NCBI GenBank assembly: GCA_016870275.1
Contig: VGBZ01000016.1
Span: 1 to 51,796, forward strand
Direction: 5' to 3'
Source: Actinomycetota bacterium
Lineage (GTDB): Bacteria > Actinomycetota > Acidimicrobiia > Acidimicrobiales > Microtrichaceae
Length of the DNA: 51,796 nucleotides
The notes beneath the pieces are model-generated. The model had not been told where the DNA came from. It did no database searches and saw nothing but the letters and a program-made list of their open reading frames with translations. Numbering within the stretch: the first letter of the stretch is position 1; every line of letters starts with the position of its first letter. Of this stretch, positions 23,936 through 31,696 are shown in pieces. A program made the translations under genes and the position numbers.

Positions 23936-24564
23936 CTCGGGACCTCAGGTGGCGGTGGGGGCGGCTCGGTGGTCACCGGGGGTTGCGGCCGTGGTGGCGG
24001 CGGGGGTGGCGCCAGGGGCGGCGACGTCGTTGCTGGCGGCTGCGTACTCGGCGGCGAGAAAGACGGCGGCGGCGAGAACGACGGCGGCGGCGAGAACGAC
24101 GGCGGCGGCGAGAACGACGGCGGCGGCGAGAACGACGGCGGCGGCGCTGGCAGAGGCGATGACGGTGGCAGTGCCGGGGCCTGCGACGGTCCCGGCGCAC
24201 CGGTGAGCGAACCGGGGATGGTGGTCGGAGAGATCGTCACCGGGACGGACGTCGTCTGATCGGGGACCCCCGAGCCGGAGCCGAGTGTCGGCGAGACACC
24301 CGAGGTGTCAACGTCCAGCGCCGATTCGGTCCTCGTGCCGTCGACGGTGGCATCGCCGTCGTCGGAGGGGACGGATGCCGCAACCGGTTCACCGATCCCC
24401 GTCGCTGCGACGTTCCCGGCGCTCTCGGCACCCGCTGCGAGCACGGCGATCAGCGAGACACACGAGGTCCCGCTCGCCACAGCAGCGAATGCCCGGCTGC
24501 GTGCGGCCGGATGCCGTCGGGTTCGACGGGAGCGCGGCATGGATGGCTGGACAGGCGAGCGCAC
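23914..24564 (-). CDS. Secreted/membrane-anchored Pro/Ser-rich protein
   Basis: This is a 216-residue low-complexity protein. A basic N-terminus (PRSRRTRRHPAARSR) precedes a hydrophobic stretch (GTSCVSLIAVLAAG), as in a signal peptide or anchor. A Thr/Ser/Gly linker follows, then PPPSFS repeats (five copies) and a poly-Pro tail ending PSCGPSTC with two cysteines. It looks like an extracytoplasmic stalk or wall-spanning protein. The start could be GTG 24564 or ATG 24540. It overlaps apbE by 22 bp, so the two are co-translated. No enzyme domain is present. Confidence 0.6.
   Translation of the reverse strand: MRSPVQPSMPRSRRTRRHPAARSRAFAAVASGTSCVSLIAVLAAGAESAGNVAATGIGEPVAASVPSDDGDATVDGTRTESALDVDTSGVSPTLGSGSGVPDQTTSVPVTISPTTIPGSLTGAPGPSQAPALPPSSPLPAPPPSFSPPPSFSPPPSFSPPPSFSPPPSFSPPSTQPPATTSPPLAPPPPPPRPQPPVTTEPPPPPPEVPSCGPSTC
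24056..24145 (-). repeat. Five tandem 18-bp copies in the Pro-rich gene
   Basis: On the plus strand the unit is GAGAACGACGGCGGCGGC; the first copy has AAA for AAC. On the coding strand this gives five PPPSFS hexapeptides. Identity between copies is near perfect. Confidence 0.95.
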
Positions 24565-24614
24565 AGTGGTTCATCGGCGCACCGGTGCGTGGAACTTGAA
24601 CATGGCGACGCCAC

Positions 24615-25460
24615 TCAGGTCTTGCGCCAGTAGATTCCGGTCCAATCCACTGCGACGATCGGTGAATCGATCCCGGCGGCCGCCCGGTAGTCACTCACCG
24701 CAGTGCGGCAGGGCTCCCACCCGCCGTAGTCGTCGACGATCACGAATCCGCCCGGGCTCACACGAGGTTCGAGCGCCAGGAGAGCATCCATCGTCGACTT
24801 GTAGAGGTCTCCGTCGAGCCGCAGAACCGCAATCTGCTCGATGGGGGAGCCGGGCAGGGTGTCGCTGAACCACCCCTCGAGGAACCGGACGCGATTGTCG
24901 AGCAGTCCGTATCGGGAGAAGTTCGAGCGCACCTCGTCAGCTGAGACCTTGAGCACCTCGACGTCGGACCAGTCGAGGTTGGCGTCACTCGGGTGGGCGT
25001 CAGCCGCAGGCGCAGGGAGCCCCTCGAAGGAGTCGGCCACCCAGACGTTGCGATCCTGGTCGTCGAGCACCTCGAGCACACCGCGCATGAGGATCGTCGC
25101 TCCCCCGCGCCACACTCCGGTCTCCACGAAGTCGCCGACGACACCGTCGAGCACGGTGTCGACACAGCACTCGACGACGTTGGCCAGCCGGGCGGTTCCG
25201 ATCATCGTCTCGGCCGTCGGCGGCCAGTCCCGGCCCTCGGCTCGCGCCGCTGGATCACCTCGACGGACCAGGCGCCAACCTCGGTTGCGCAGAATCGACC
25301 GGAGTTCCTCGACGTCAGCGGGCCGTCCTGGGTCACCGGGCCAGTCGCCCAGATCGACGTCCCACCACTCCTGGTCGAGGAACAACTCGCGCGTCAGGCA
25401 CTGCGAGAGCAGGCTCAGGTAGGACCGGGCGCCCGGATCGAGACGGTCGAGTGCCGACAT
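24615..25460 (-). CDS. TylF/macrocin-O-methyltransferase-like protein
   Basis: This is a 281-residue S-adenosylmethionine-dependent methyltransferase of the TylF family, whose members O-methylate sugars on macrolides and surface glycans. The SAM-binding loop is GDFVETGVWRGGATILM, the metal and substrate region LRLDGDLYKSTMDALLAL, and the C-terminal GGFVIVDDYGGWEPCRTAV; all are hallmarks of the family. The first 90 residues are a less conserved helical extension. ATG 25460 is set by TACCGT 7 nt upstream, implying a leaderless mRNA. Sugar methylation of an envelope glycan is a reasonable guess. Confidence 0.88.
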   Translation of the reverse strand: MSALDRLDPGARSYLSLLSQCLTRELFLDQEWWDVDLGDWPGDPGRPADVEELRSILRNRGWRLVRRGDPAARAEGRDWPPTAETMIGTARLANVVECCVDTVLDGVVGDFVETGVWRGGATILMRGVLEVLDDQDRNVWVADSFEGLPAPAADAHPSDANLDWSDVEVLKVSADEVRSNFSRYGLLDNRVRFLEGWFSDTLPGSPIEQIAVLRLDGDLYKSTMDALLALEPRVSPGGFVIVDDYGGWEPCRTAVSDYRAAAGIDSPIVAVDWTGIYWRKT

Positions 25461-25483
25461 GGCTCGGACGGTACCCTCCGATA
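25461..25483. promoter_or_regulatory. 23-bp gap with two overlapping divergent -10 boxes
   Basis: On the minus strand, TACCGT (25473-25468) is 7 nt before the tylF-like ATG. On the plus strand, TACCCT (25472-25477) is 6 nt before the arfB GTG. The boxes share bases within GGTACC, so both genes start transcription from the same few bases in opposite directions. Confidence 0.55.
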
Positions 25484-25906
25484 GTGCCCGATCCCACCGA
25501 CGACCTGGTGGTGGACCAGCGGATCCGGATCCCTGCAGCCGACCTGTCCGAGCGGTTCACCACCTCCGGGGGTCCGGGTGGGCAGCACGCCAACCGATCG
25601 AGCACCAAGGTCGAGTTGTCAGTCGACCTGACATCGTGTGGTGGCCTGAGCGCTGTTGAGCGTCAGCGCCTCATCGCCCGCCTCGGCCCACGGATCGTGG
25701 TGCACGCCGCTGAGGAACGATCGCAGACTCGGAATCGCTCCTTGGCACGACGGCGGCTCGCTGCGGTGCTCCGCAATGCGTTGGTGGTTCGGCGAAACCG
25801 GCGACCGACCACGCCGACGGCTGCTTCGGTGGATCGACGGATCAGTGCCAAGCGACGCCGGAGCGCAGTCAAGGACGGGCGGCGCCGGCCTGCGCCAGAC
25901 GACTGA
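25484..25906 (+). CDS. arfB: Ribosome rescue factor ArfB (peptidyl-tRNA hydrolase)
   Basis: This is a 140-residue codon-independent release factor that frees peptides from stalled ribosomes. The class-I release-factor core FTTSGGPGGQHANRSSTKVE contains the catalytic GGQ. The C-terminal tail, residues around 100-140, is strongly basic (RRNRRPTT..DRRISAKRRRSAVKDGRRR), matching the mRNA-channel-binding tail of ArfB/YaeJ. Length is normal. GTG 25484 follows TACCCT by 6 nt, and the alternative GTG/ATG starts upstream would extend into the promoter. It is divergent from the methyltransferase. Confidence 0.92.
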   Translation: MPDPTDDLVVDQRIRIPAADLSERFTTSGGPGGQHANRSSTKVELSVDLTSCGGLSAVERQRLIARLGPRIVVHAAEERSQTRNRSLARRRLAAVLRNALVVRRNRRPTTPTAASVDRRISAKRRRSAVKDGRRRPAPDD

Positions 25907-25915
25907 GGACCCGGT

Positions 25916-26590
25916 TCAGCCCCGCACGGCCTTGAGGAGCAGGTAGACGCCGAAGATCACTTCGACAGCAACGGCGATCTGGGTCTGGTGGCGGGTGATG
26001 AATCGGTGCAGCGATGCGAACCATCGGCTCGACGGTTCCGGGGCGATCACCCGGACGACGATCGGTGAGATGATCGGCGTGACGACGATGAGGAACAGGA
26101 CGACCACGGCAACGGCCTGACCGTCGACGCCGACCGGAGCGGCGTTGATCTCCCGAAGGGCGGGGAGGTAGAGCAGGATCGTCGAGAAGTTCGACGACAT
26201 CATCACGATGCCGAACACGAACGACGCCGGGAGTGACGTGAATCGGCTCGAGTGCTCCTCGTCGTCGGCCGACGGACTCCGATGACGGTCGGTGGTGAGC
26301 GCCCGAACCACCGTCTGGAGCGCCAGGATCAACAGGATGAAGCCGAGCGTTCCGTCGATCGCCCGTGTCACCGGATTGACCGCCGAGTCCGCTCCGGTTC
26401 CGTGATTGGTGACGAGCAGTCCGATCACGGTCAGCCCGACCAGGATGACGAGGGCCCCCCCGACGTAGCTCACCGCTCGAGCGAGCGCCCGCTTGGGTGC
26501 CGAGAGGATGAGCAACTCGACGACGAGCACCGTCGGACTGAACGCTGCCCCGAGAGCCAGCGGAACGACCCGGGCGATTAGTTCAGACAC
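25916..26590 (-). CDS. GAP-family (Sap-like) membrane protein
   Basis: This is a 224-residue protein with six membrane helices of the GAP/Sap type found in Actinobacteria (Sap takes part in sulfolipid transport in mycobacteria). TM1 begins VVPLALGAAFSPTVLVVELL, with the conserved Ala-Phe-Ser-Pro-x-x turn. A polar cytoplasmic loop (TTDRHRSPSADDEEHSSRF) separates the two three-helix halves, and the C-terminus is EVIFGVYLLLKAVRG. A role in lipid or small-molecule export is inferred from the family. The start is GTG 26590. It ends 10 bp from arfB (convergent). Confidence 0.8.
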   Translation of the reverse strand: MSELIARVVPLALGAAFSPTVLVVELLILSAPKRALARAVSYVGGALVILVGLTVIGLLVTNHGTGADSAVNPVTRAIDGTLGFILLILALQTVVRALTTDRHRSPSADDEEHSSRFTSLPASFVFGIVMMSSNFSTILLYLPALREINAAPVGVDGQAVAVVVLFLIVVTPIISPIVVRVIAPEPSSRWFASLHRFITRHQTQIAVAVEVIFGVYLLLKAVRG

Positions 26591-26717
26591 ATCGTCTCAC
26601 CGTCGCTGCGATCCGACTTCGACCGGTGTCACAGCGCTCACCGACGGTGAAAACCACCGGGTGACTCCCGTCTCGTTGCTCCAACTGGTGTCAGCAGCAG
26701 GATCATCGTCTGTCATC

Positions 26718-27200
26718 ATGGCAGTCATGGCCGCCGAGCCCCTGCAACAGACGAACCGTCCCGACCTGAGCGTCGTCGGTGATACCGCCGCCCTTCCGGA
26801 GCCGGCGCACTTCTTCCCGTTCGCCTTCTCCGACCCCTTGGCGCTGCCGCTACGGGCCGCCGGGATCTGGCCGTTCTCCAGCGTCGTCACCGTCACGGCC
26901 CGGGACCTGCGGATCCGCTACGGACCGTGGTCGGTCCGCACGCCCCTCACCAACGTGGCGAGCGCCAAGGTCATCCCCGGACCCGGATGGCTCGACGTGA
27001 TCGGGCCTCCCCGAGTGGCGCTGCGGGACGGGTCGGTCACGTTCGCCACGGCCCGGACTCGAGCGGTCCGCCTGCGCTTCCTCGATCCGGTACCCGGGGC
27101 GGTTCCGTTGTCGTTCGTCCGACACCCATCGGTGACCGTAACCGTCCGCGACCCCGAGGGACTCGTTGCGGTCCTCGACACACTCCTCCGCCCCGGCTGA
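26718..27200 (+). CDS. Hypothetical protein with a PH-like beta-rich domain
   Basis: This is a 160-residue soluble protein. After a polar N-terminus it reads FFPFAFSDPLALPLRAAGIW, then alternating beta-strand-like stretches (SVVTVTARDLRIRYGPWSVR, LTNVASAKVIPG, RAVRLRFLDPVPG, PSVTVTVRDPEGLVAVLDTL). This pattern resembles bacterial PH-like domains. The function is unknown. The start may be ATG 26718 or ATG 26727. The 127-bp gap upstream is shared with the divergent GAP gene and holds no clear promoter box. Confidence 0.6.
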   Translation: MAVMAAEPLQQTNRPDLSVVGDTAALPEPAHFFPFAFSDPLALPLRAAGIWPFSSVVTVTARDLRIRYGPWSVRTPLTNVASAKVIPGPGWLDVIGPPRVALRDGSVTFATARTRAVRLRFLDPVPGAVPLSFVRHPSVTVTVRDPEGLVAVLDTLLRPG

Positions 27201-27231
27201 GTCGGATCGGGCATCGGCGACGCGGCGTCCG

Positions 27232-27237
27232 TATTAT
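27232..27237 (+). promoter_or_regulatory. -10 box (TATTAT) of the PLP lyase operon
   Basis: TATTAT ends 7 nt before GTG 27245, which predicts a leaderless transcript for the three-gene operon. It is the best -10 match in the window. Confidence 0.6.
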
Positions 27238-27244
27238 CCCGGAC

Positions 27245-28633
27245 GTGAGCGACTATTACCCGTACGCCGAGCGGTTCCCCCCGCTCCACGCCCTTCCCGA
27301 ACACGGCCGCACCCACAGCGAGATCCTCGCCGAGCTCCGGGAAATGGCGGCCGAGGAGAACCGTCACTGGGAGAACGGCCACTGTTCCGGCTCCATGTAC
27401 TGCGGCGATCACGACCACTACGCCTTCCTGACCGAGGCGTTCGGGATGTACGCCCACGCCAATGCGCTCCAGCGTGACATCGTCCCGAGTGCCACGCGGT
27501 TCGAGGGCGAGATCATCGCCATGACACTCGACATGCTCCACGGCGAGGCCGTCACCGAGACCACACCGGGCGGACTGGTCACGTCCGGTGGGAGTGGGAG
27601 CATCGCCCACGCCATGCTCGCCTACCGGGAACTCGCCCGGTCGACCCGTGGCGCTGGTCGGTTCAACGTCGTCAAGCCCGAGACCGCCCACCCTGCGTTC
27701 GACAAGGCGTGCCACCTCTTCGACCTCGAGCTACGACAGGCGCCGATCGATCCTGACACGACGCTCGTCGACGTCGGCGCCATGGCCGACCTCATCGACG
27801 ACGACACCGTGGCCATCATCGGTTCGGCGTGCAACTACGGCTACGGCACCGTCGATCCCATGCCGGCGTTGTCGGACCTGGCGCTCGAACGCAACGTCGG
27901 CCTGCACGTCGACGGATGTCTGGGTGGCTTCATCCTCCCGTGGGGTCAGGAGCTCGGCTACCCCATTCCAACGTTCGACTTCCGCCTGCCGGGCGTCACA
28001 TCGATCTCGGCCGACACCCACAAGTACGGCTATGCATTCAAGGGATCGTCGGTGGTGTTGTTCCGCAACGTCGCCATGCGCAACTCTCAGTACTTCTACC
28101 TGACCGACTGGACGGGTGGGAAGTACTGCTCGCCCAGCATGGATGGGTCCCGATCGGTGGGACTGCTCGCAGCGACGTGGGCGTCGCTCGTCACGATCGG
28201 ACGCCAAGGCTACCTCGACTACGCCCGACGGATCTTCTCCACCGCCGACACCATGCAGGAAGCGGTGCGATCACACTCGGATCTGCGGATCCTGGGTGAT
28301 CCGACGTTCTGTTTCTCATTCACCTCCGACGACTTCGACATCTACCTGGTCAACGACCGGATGCGACTGAACGGTTGGCGGTTCAACGGGCAGCAGTACC
28401 CGAATGCGATCCACATGGCTGTCACCAGACCGCAGACTCAGTCTGGTGTCGCCGAGCAGTTCGCCGTCGACCTCAACGAGGCCGTGGCCTGGGCTCGTGA
28501 GCACCGGAACGAACCAGCCGCAAGCAGTGCGGTCTACGGCGGTGTCGCCGGTGGGATGAACGACGAAGCCGATGACTTCATCAAGATGGTGATGGCCGAC
28601 ATGATGGACCAGCAACTGGGGGTACCCGAATGA
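27245..28633 (+). CDS. PLP-dependent lyase/decarboxylase, sphingosine-1-phosphate lyase-like
   Basis: This is a 462-residue group II pyridoxal-phosphate decarboxylase-family enzyme. The N-terminal NGHCSGSMYCGDHDHYAFLT has the GxMY..D pattern of sphingosine-1-phosphate lyases. SGGSGSIAHAML is the phosphate-binding loop, LHVDGCLGGFILPWG holds the cofactor Asp, and Lys260 in SADTHKYGYAFKGSS forms the Schiff base. The family cleaves phosphorylated amino alcohols or decarboxylates amino acids. GTG 27245 follows TATTAT by 7 nt. ATGA overlap couples it to the saccharopine-dehydrogenase-like gene. The natural substrate is not evident. Confidence 0.85.
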   Translation: MSDYYPYAERFPPLHALPEHGRTHSEILAELREMAAEENRHWENGHCSGSMYCGDHDHYAFLTEAFGMYAHANALQRDIVPSATRFEGEIIAMTLDMLHGEAVTETTPGGLVTSGGSGSIAHAMLAYRELARSTRGAGRFNVVKPETAHPAFDKACHLFDLELRQAPIDPDTTLVDVGAMADLIDDDTVAIIGSACNYGYGTVDPMPALSDLALERNVGLHVDGCLGGFILPWGQELGYPIPTFDFRLPGVTSISADTHKYGYAFKGSSVVLFRNVAMRNSQYFYLTDWTGGKYCSPSMDGSRSVGLLAATWASLVTIGRQGYLDYARRIFSTADTMQEAVRSHSDLRILGDPTFCFSFTSDDFDIYLVNDRMRLNGWRFNGQQYPNAIHMAVTRPQTQSGVAEQFAVDLNEAVAWAREHRNEPAASSAVYGGVAGGMNDEADDFIKMVMADMMDQQLGVPE

Positions 28634-29889
28634 CCGGCGCCCGAGTCGTCGTGTTGGGTGGCGGAGGGGGAATCGGCAGCGTTGCCACACGGACGCTCGC
28701 CTCCACCGACGATGCCGACGAGGTGTTCGTCGCCGATCTGTCACTCGACGCAGCACAGGCCACCGTCGAGGCTGTGGCCGACGCACGCTTCACCGCCGTG
28801 AGTGTCGACGTCGACGACGACGATGCGCTCGCATCACTCCTCGACGGTGCCGCTCTCGTCGTGAACTGCGTCGGGCCGTTCTACCGGTTCGGAGCGCCGA
28901 TCCTCTCCGCGGCAATCGACGCCGGGGTCGACTACGTCGATGTCTGCGACGACCTCGATGCCACACGGGCCCAGCTCGCGCTCTCCGATCGGGCCGCTGC
29001 TGCCGGAGTTCGGGCCCTGATCGGCATGGGCAACTCACCCGGGTTGGCCAACATCTTCGTCTGTCTGTGTGCCGAGTTGTTCCTCGACGAGGTGACCAGT
29101 GCCGAGATCATGCACATCCACGGCGGCGAGGCGGACGAGGGCCCAGCGGTCTTGAAGCATCGGATCCACGCCATGACCAGTGACGTACCGCTGTTCGTCG
29201 ACGGCGAGTTCGTCGAGGTCCGACAACTCGAGGAGTCCGGCGCCGCCCACGTTCGCAACGTCGACTTCCATGGCGTGGGCACCTACCCCGTCTATCCCTA
29301 CCCACACCCGGAGACGATCACGCTGCCAACGGTGTTTCCTGGGTTGCGCCGCGCCACCAACCTCGGTGTGGTGTTCCCGCTGTCGTACTTCGGGATGACC
29401 CAGGAACTCGTCGGAGCGGGCATGGCCGCCGAGGACACAGTCGAGGTCCCCACGCCCGACGGCCCCGTCCGCGTCACGCCGATCGACACCATGGTCGCGT
29501 TGCTCCGGGCCGAGCGGCCGCGCCTGTTGGCCGAGGCCGGCGTGACCGGACCTGCCGGCTGCCTCAAGGTCGTCGTGGGCGGCACCAAGGACGCCAAGGA
29601 GCACATCTACGAGTGCTCGCTGTTCTCCTCCACCGAGGGCGCCGGCGAGGGCACCGGGATCCCCGCCGGGCTGGGTGCGATCCTGTCGCTGCGGGGCCAA
29701 CTGCGCGGAGATCCGGGCGTCCACCCGCCCGAAGCCATCGTGCCGGTCACACCGCTGCTTGACCTGGCCGCCGACGTGGTGTCGGGCGGCGGGCTGTCAT
29801 CAGGCAACACCCTGCCCCTGCGCCTCGAACACGTCGGCCCCGACGGCAGCCGCGAGGAGATTCCGTTCTCGTTCGGCTCGAGTTCCTGA
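28630..29889 (+). CDS. Saccharopine dehydrogenase-like NAD(P)-binding protein
   Basis: This is a 419-residue protein with an N-terminal Rossmann fold: RVVVLGGGGGIGSVATRTLA, then the acidic strand end EVFVADLS, and ALVVNCVGPFYRFGAPILSA. The last is a signature of the saccharopine dehydrogenase/reductase family. GVRALIGMGNSPGLANIFV and a C-terminal mixed alpha/beta dimerisation region follow. It would oxidise or reduce an amino- or keto-compound with NAD(P). The ATG at 28630 overlaps the upstream stop (ATGA). Lysine metabolism genes are absent nearby, so a saccharopine substrate should not be assumed. Confidence 0.85.
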   Translation: MTGARVVVLGGGGGIGSVATRTLASTDDADEVFVADLSLDAAQATVEAVADARFTAVSVDVDDDDALASLLDGAALVVNCVGPFYRFGAPILSAAIDAGVDYVDVCDDLDATRAQLALSDRAAAAGVRALIGMGNSPGLANIFVCLCAELFLDEVTSAEIMHIHGGEADEGPAVLKHRIHAMTSDVPLFVDGEFVEVRQLEESGAAHVRNVDFHGVGTYPVYPYPHPETITLPTVFPGLRRATNLGVVFPLSYFGMTQELVGAGMAAEDTVEVPTPDGPVRVTPIDTMVALLRAERPRLLAEAGVTGPAGCLKVVVGGTKDAKEHIYECSLFSSTEGAGEGTGIPAGLGAILSLRGQLRGDPGVHPPEAIVPVTPLLDLAADVVSGGGLSSGNTLPLRLEHVGPDGSREEIPFSFGSSS

Positions 29890-29920
29890 GCTGGGCAGCA
29901 TCGACCCGGGGGATCACAAG

Positions 29921-31519
29921 GTGAGCACTGTCGATGCGAGCGACCACGACGTCGTGCTGGCGATCGACCTGGGCAGCGGCGGCCCCAAGACCGCATTCGT
30001 ATCGCTGGGCGGGGACGTGCTCGACCACGTGCACACGCGGGTGGAGATGTCGACACTGCCCGACGACGGTGTGGTCGAGGACCCGAACGAGTGGTGGTCG
30101 GCGATCTGCGCCGGAACCAACGAGCTCGTCGCCCGGGGTTCGCTAGATCCCGATCAGATCGTCGCCGTCGCAGTGACCGGCCAGTGGGGCTCGACGGTTC
30201 CCGTCGACCGCCACGGCCAAGCGGTCGGTGACTGCATCATGTGGCTCGACCAGCGGGCCCGGGCGCTCGCCCGCGCCCAACTCGGGGGCAAACTCGCCGT
30301 GGACGGCTACCGACCGCGTCTCGGTATCGAGTTCGTCCGGCGCGCCGGCGGCGCTCCCAACCCCCAGGGCAACGATCCGCTCGGCCACCGGCTCTGGATC
30401 GAGCAGCGAGAGCCCGACAGGTACCGACGCACCGCAGCGTTCGTCGAGCCCATCGACTACGTGAACCTCCGATTCACCGGGAAGCTGCACGCCACACAGG
30501 CCACCATGCTGGCGTCGTGGCTGACCGACAACCGGATCCTCGATGCGACGTCCTATGACCCTCTGCTGGTCCGGTTCTCTGGGACCGATCCCGGACGACT
30601 CCCGCCGCTGCTGCCGATCCGGTCGATCGTCGGTCCCATCACCGAGGACGCCGCAGCCAGCACGGGCGTTCCGGCCGGGATCCCCGTGGTGACCGGTCTG
30701 CCTGATCTCCACACCGCAGCACTCGGATCCGGTGCCATCGACGATTACCACGGGCATCTCGCCATCTCCACCTCGGCGTGGGTCGGATGCCACACACCCG
30801 ACAAGCGGACGTCGCTGCAGCACCAGATGGCCACGGTGCCCGCAGCGTTGCCCGATCGCTACATCCTGGCCAACAACCACGACTGCGGGGGAGTGAGTCT
30901 CGAGTGGCTCCGGGACCGCGTGATCGCCCCGGACGACCTGCTCGGCGCCGGGGACGCTCCGGCTCTGCGCCTCCTCGACGAACTCGCTGCGTCCGTGCCC
31001 CCGGGTGCGAACGGGGTCATGTTCGCCCCATGGCTGAAGGGTGGCCGTACACCTGTGTCGGACACGTCGATGCGGGCGTCGTTCCTGAACCTCGGCATCG
31101 ACTCCGGCCGAGCCGAGATGGTGCGGGCGGTGCTCGAAGGGATCTCCCACCAACTCAGATGGATCCTCGAGTCGGCCGAGAAGGTGCTCAAGCATCCGAT
31201 CCACGATCTCCGGGTGATCGGGGGCGGCGCTCAGTCGGACCTCTGGTGCCAGATCCAGTCCGATGTCCTCAACCGGCCCGTCCACCGGGTCACAGACCCT
31301 CTGCTGGTCAATGTGCGCGGCGCGGCGCTCTTCGCTGGAGTCGTCACCGGCCGGATCGACCAACGGTCGATCACCAGTCGAGCGACGATCGACCGGGTCT
31401 TCCGGCCGGATCCGGATGCAGCTGATCTCCTCGGGCAGCGACACGAGCAGTTCCTCGGGCTGGCCAAGTCCCAACAGGGCTTCCACCACGCACTGAACCG
31501 GGTTCGCCGATCGAGGTGA
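29921..31519 (+). CDS. FGGY-family carbohydrate kinase (xylulokinase-like)
   Basis: This is a 532-residue FGGY sugar kinase. The N-terminal phosphate loop is VVLAIDLGSGGPKTAFVSLG, followed by AVTGQWGSTVPVDRHG and DCIMWLDQRA, as in xylulose and glycerol kinases. VTGLPDLHTAALGSG and HDLRVIGGGAQSDLWCQIQS are the second ATP-binding and family C-terminal signatures. Length is usual. It would phosphorylate a sugar, sugar alcohol or similar polyol. GTG 29921 lies 31 bp after the dehydrogenase stop, in the same probable operon. Confidence 0.88.
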   Translation: MSTVDASDHDVVLAIDLGSGGPKTAFVSLGGDVLDHVHTRVEMSTLPDDGVVEDPNEWWSAICAGTNELVARGSLDPDQIVAVAVTGQWGSTVPVDRHGQAVGDCIMWLDQRARALARAQLGGKLAVDGYRPRLGIEFVRRAGGAPNPQGNDPLGHRLWIEQREPDRYRRTAAFVEPIDYVNLRFTGKLHATQATMLASWLTDNRILDATSYDPLLVRFSGTDPGRLPPLLPIRSIVGPITEDAAASTGVPAGIPVVTGLPDLHTAALGSGAIDDYHGHLAISTSAWVGCHTPDKRTSLQHQMATVPAALPDRYILANNHDCGGVSLEWLRDRVIAPDDLLGAGDAPALRLLDELAASVPPGANGVMFAPWLKGGRTPVSDTSMRASFLNLGIDSGRAEMVRAVLEGISHQLRWILESAEKVLKHPIHDLRVIGGGAQSDLWCQIQSDVLNRPVHRVTDPLLVNVRGAALFAGVVTGRIDQRSITSRATIDRVFRPDPDAADLLGQRHEQFLGLAKSQQGFHHALNRVRRSR

Positions 31520-31520
31520 G

Positions 31521-31536
31521 CGGGTACCTGGACCCG
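31521..31536 (+). terminator. Short hairpin after the kinase
   Basis: CGGGT/ACCCG arms enclose ACCTGG, 2 bp after the kinase stop. A 5-bp stem without a T run is weak as a terminator. Confidence 0.25.
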
Positions 31537-31615
31537 CCCTCTGGCGCACCGCTGTCTGGACCACTACCTTGCACCTCCGGGGCGGACCTCGCCGGGGCTG
31601 GCGGGATCGATGAGA

Positions 31616-31644
31616 ACCACACCGGGGTCAAGGTCGGGTGTGGT
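31616..31644 (+). promoter_or_regulatory. Stem-loop in the leader of the NlpC/P60 gene
   Basis: ACCACACC (31616-31623) pairs with GGTGTGGT (31637-31644) around a 13-nt loop, followed by CCGAT/ATCGG at about 31650-31666. NlpC/P60 and Rpf genes in Actinobacteria are often controlled by c-di-AMP riboswitches, but I could not match the conserved bases of that class. I list it only as a structured leader; the rest of 31520-31696 shows nothing else. Confidence 0.3.
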
Positions 31645-31696
31645 CGAAACCGATCTCTCACATCGGTGGTCCGCCACTGGAACACCACCCGATCAC

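Noticed and set aside
24056-24145. CRISPR or IS terminal repeat
   Set aside because: Contiguous 18-bp copies without spacers encode PPPSFS; there is no transposase or cas gene anywhere in the window.
31520-31696. c-di-AMP (ydaO) riboswitch upstream of NlpC/P60
   Set aside because: The gene class and stem-loops suggested it, but the conserved core bases of that riboswitch could not be found, so only a generic structured leader is reported.
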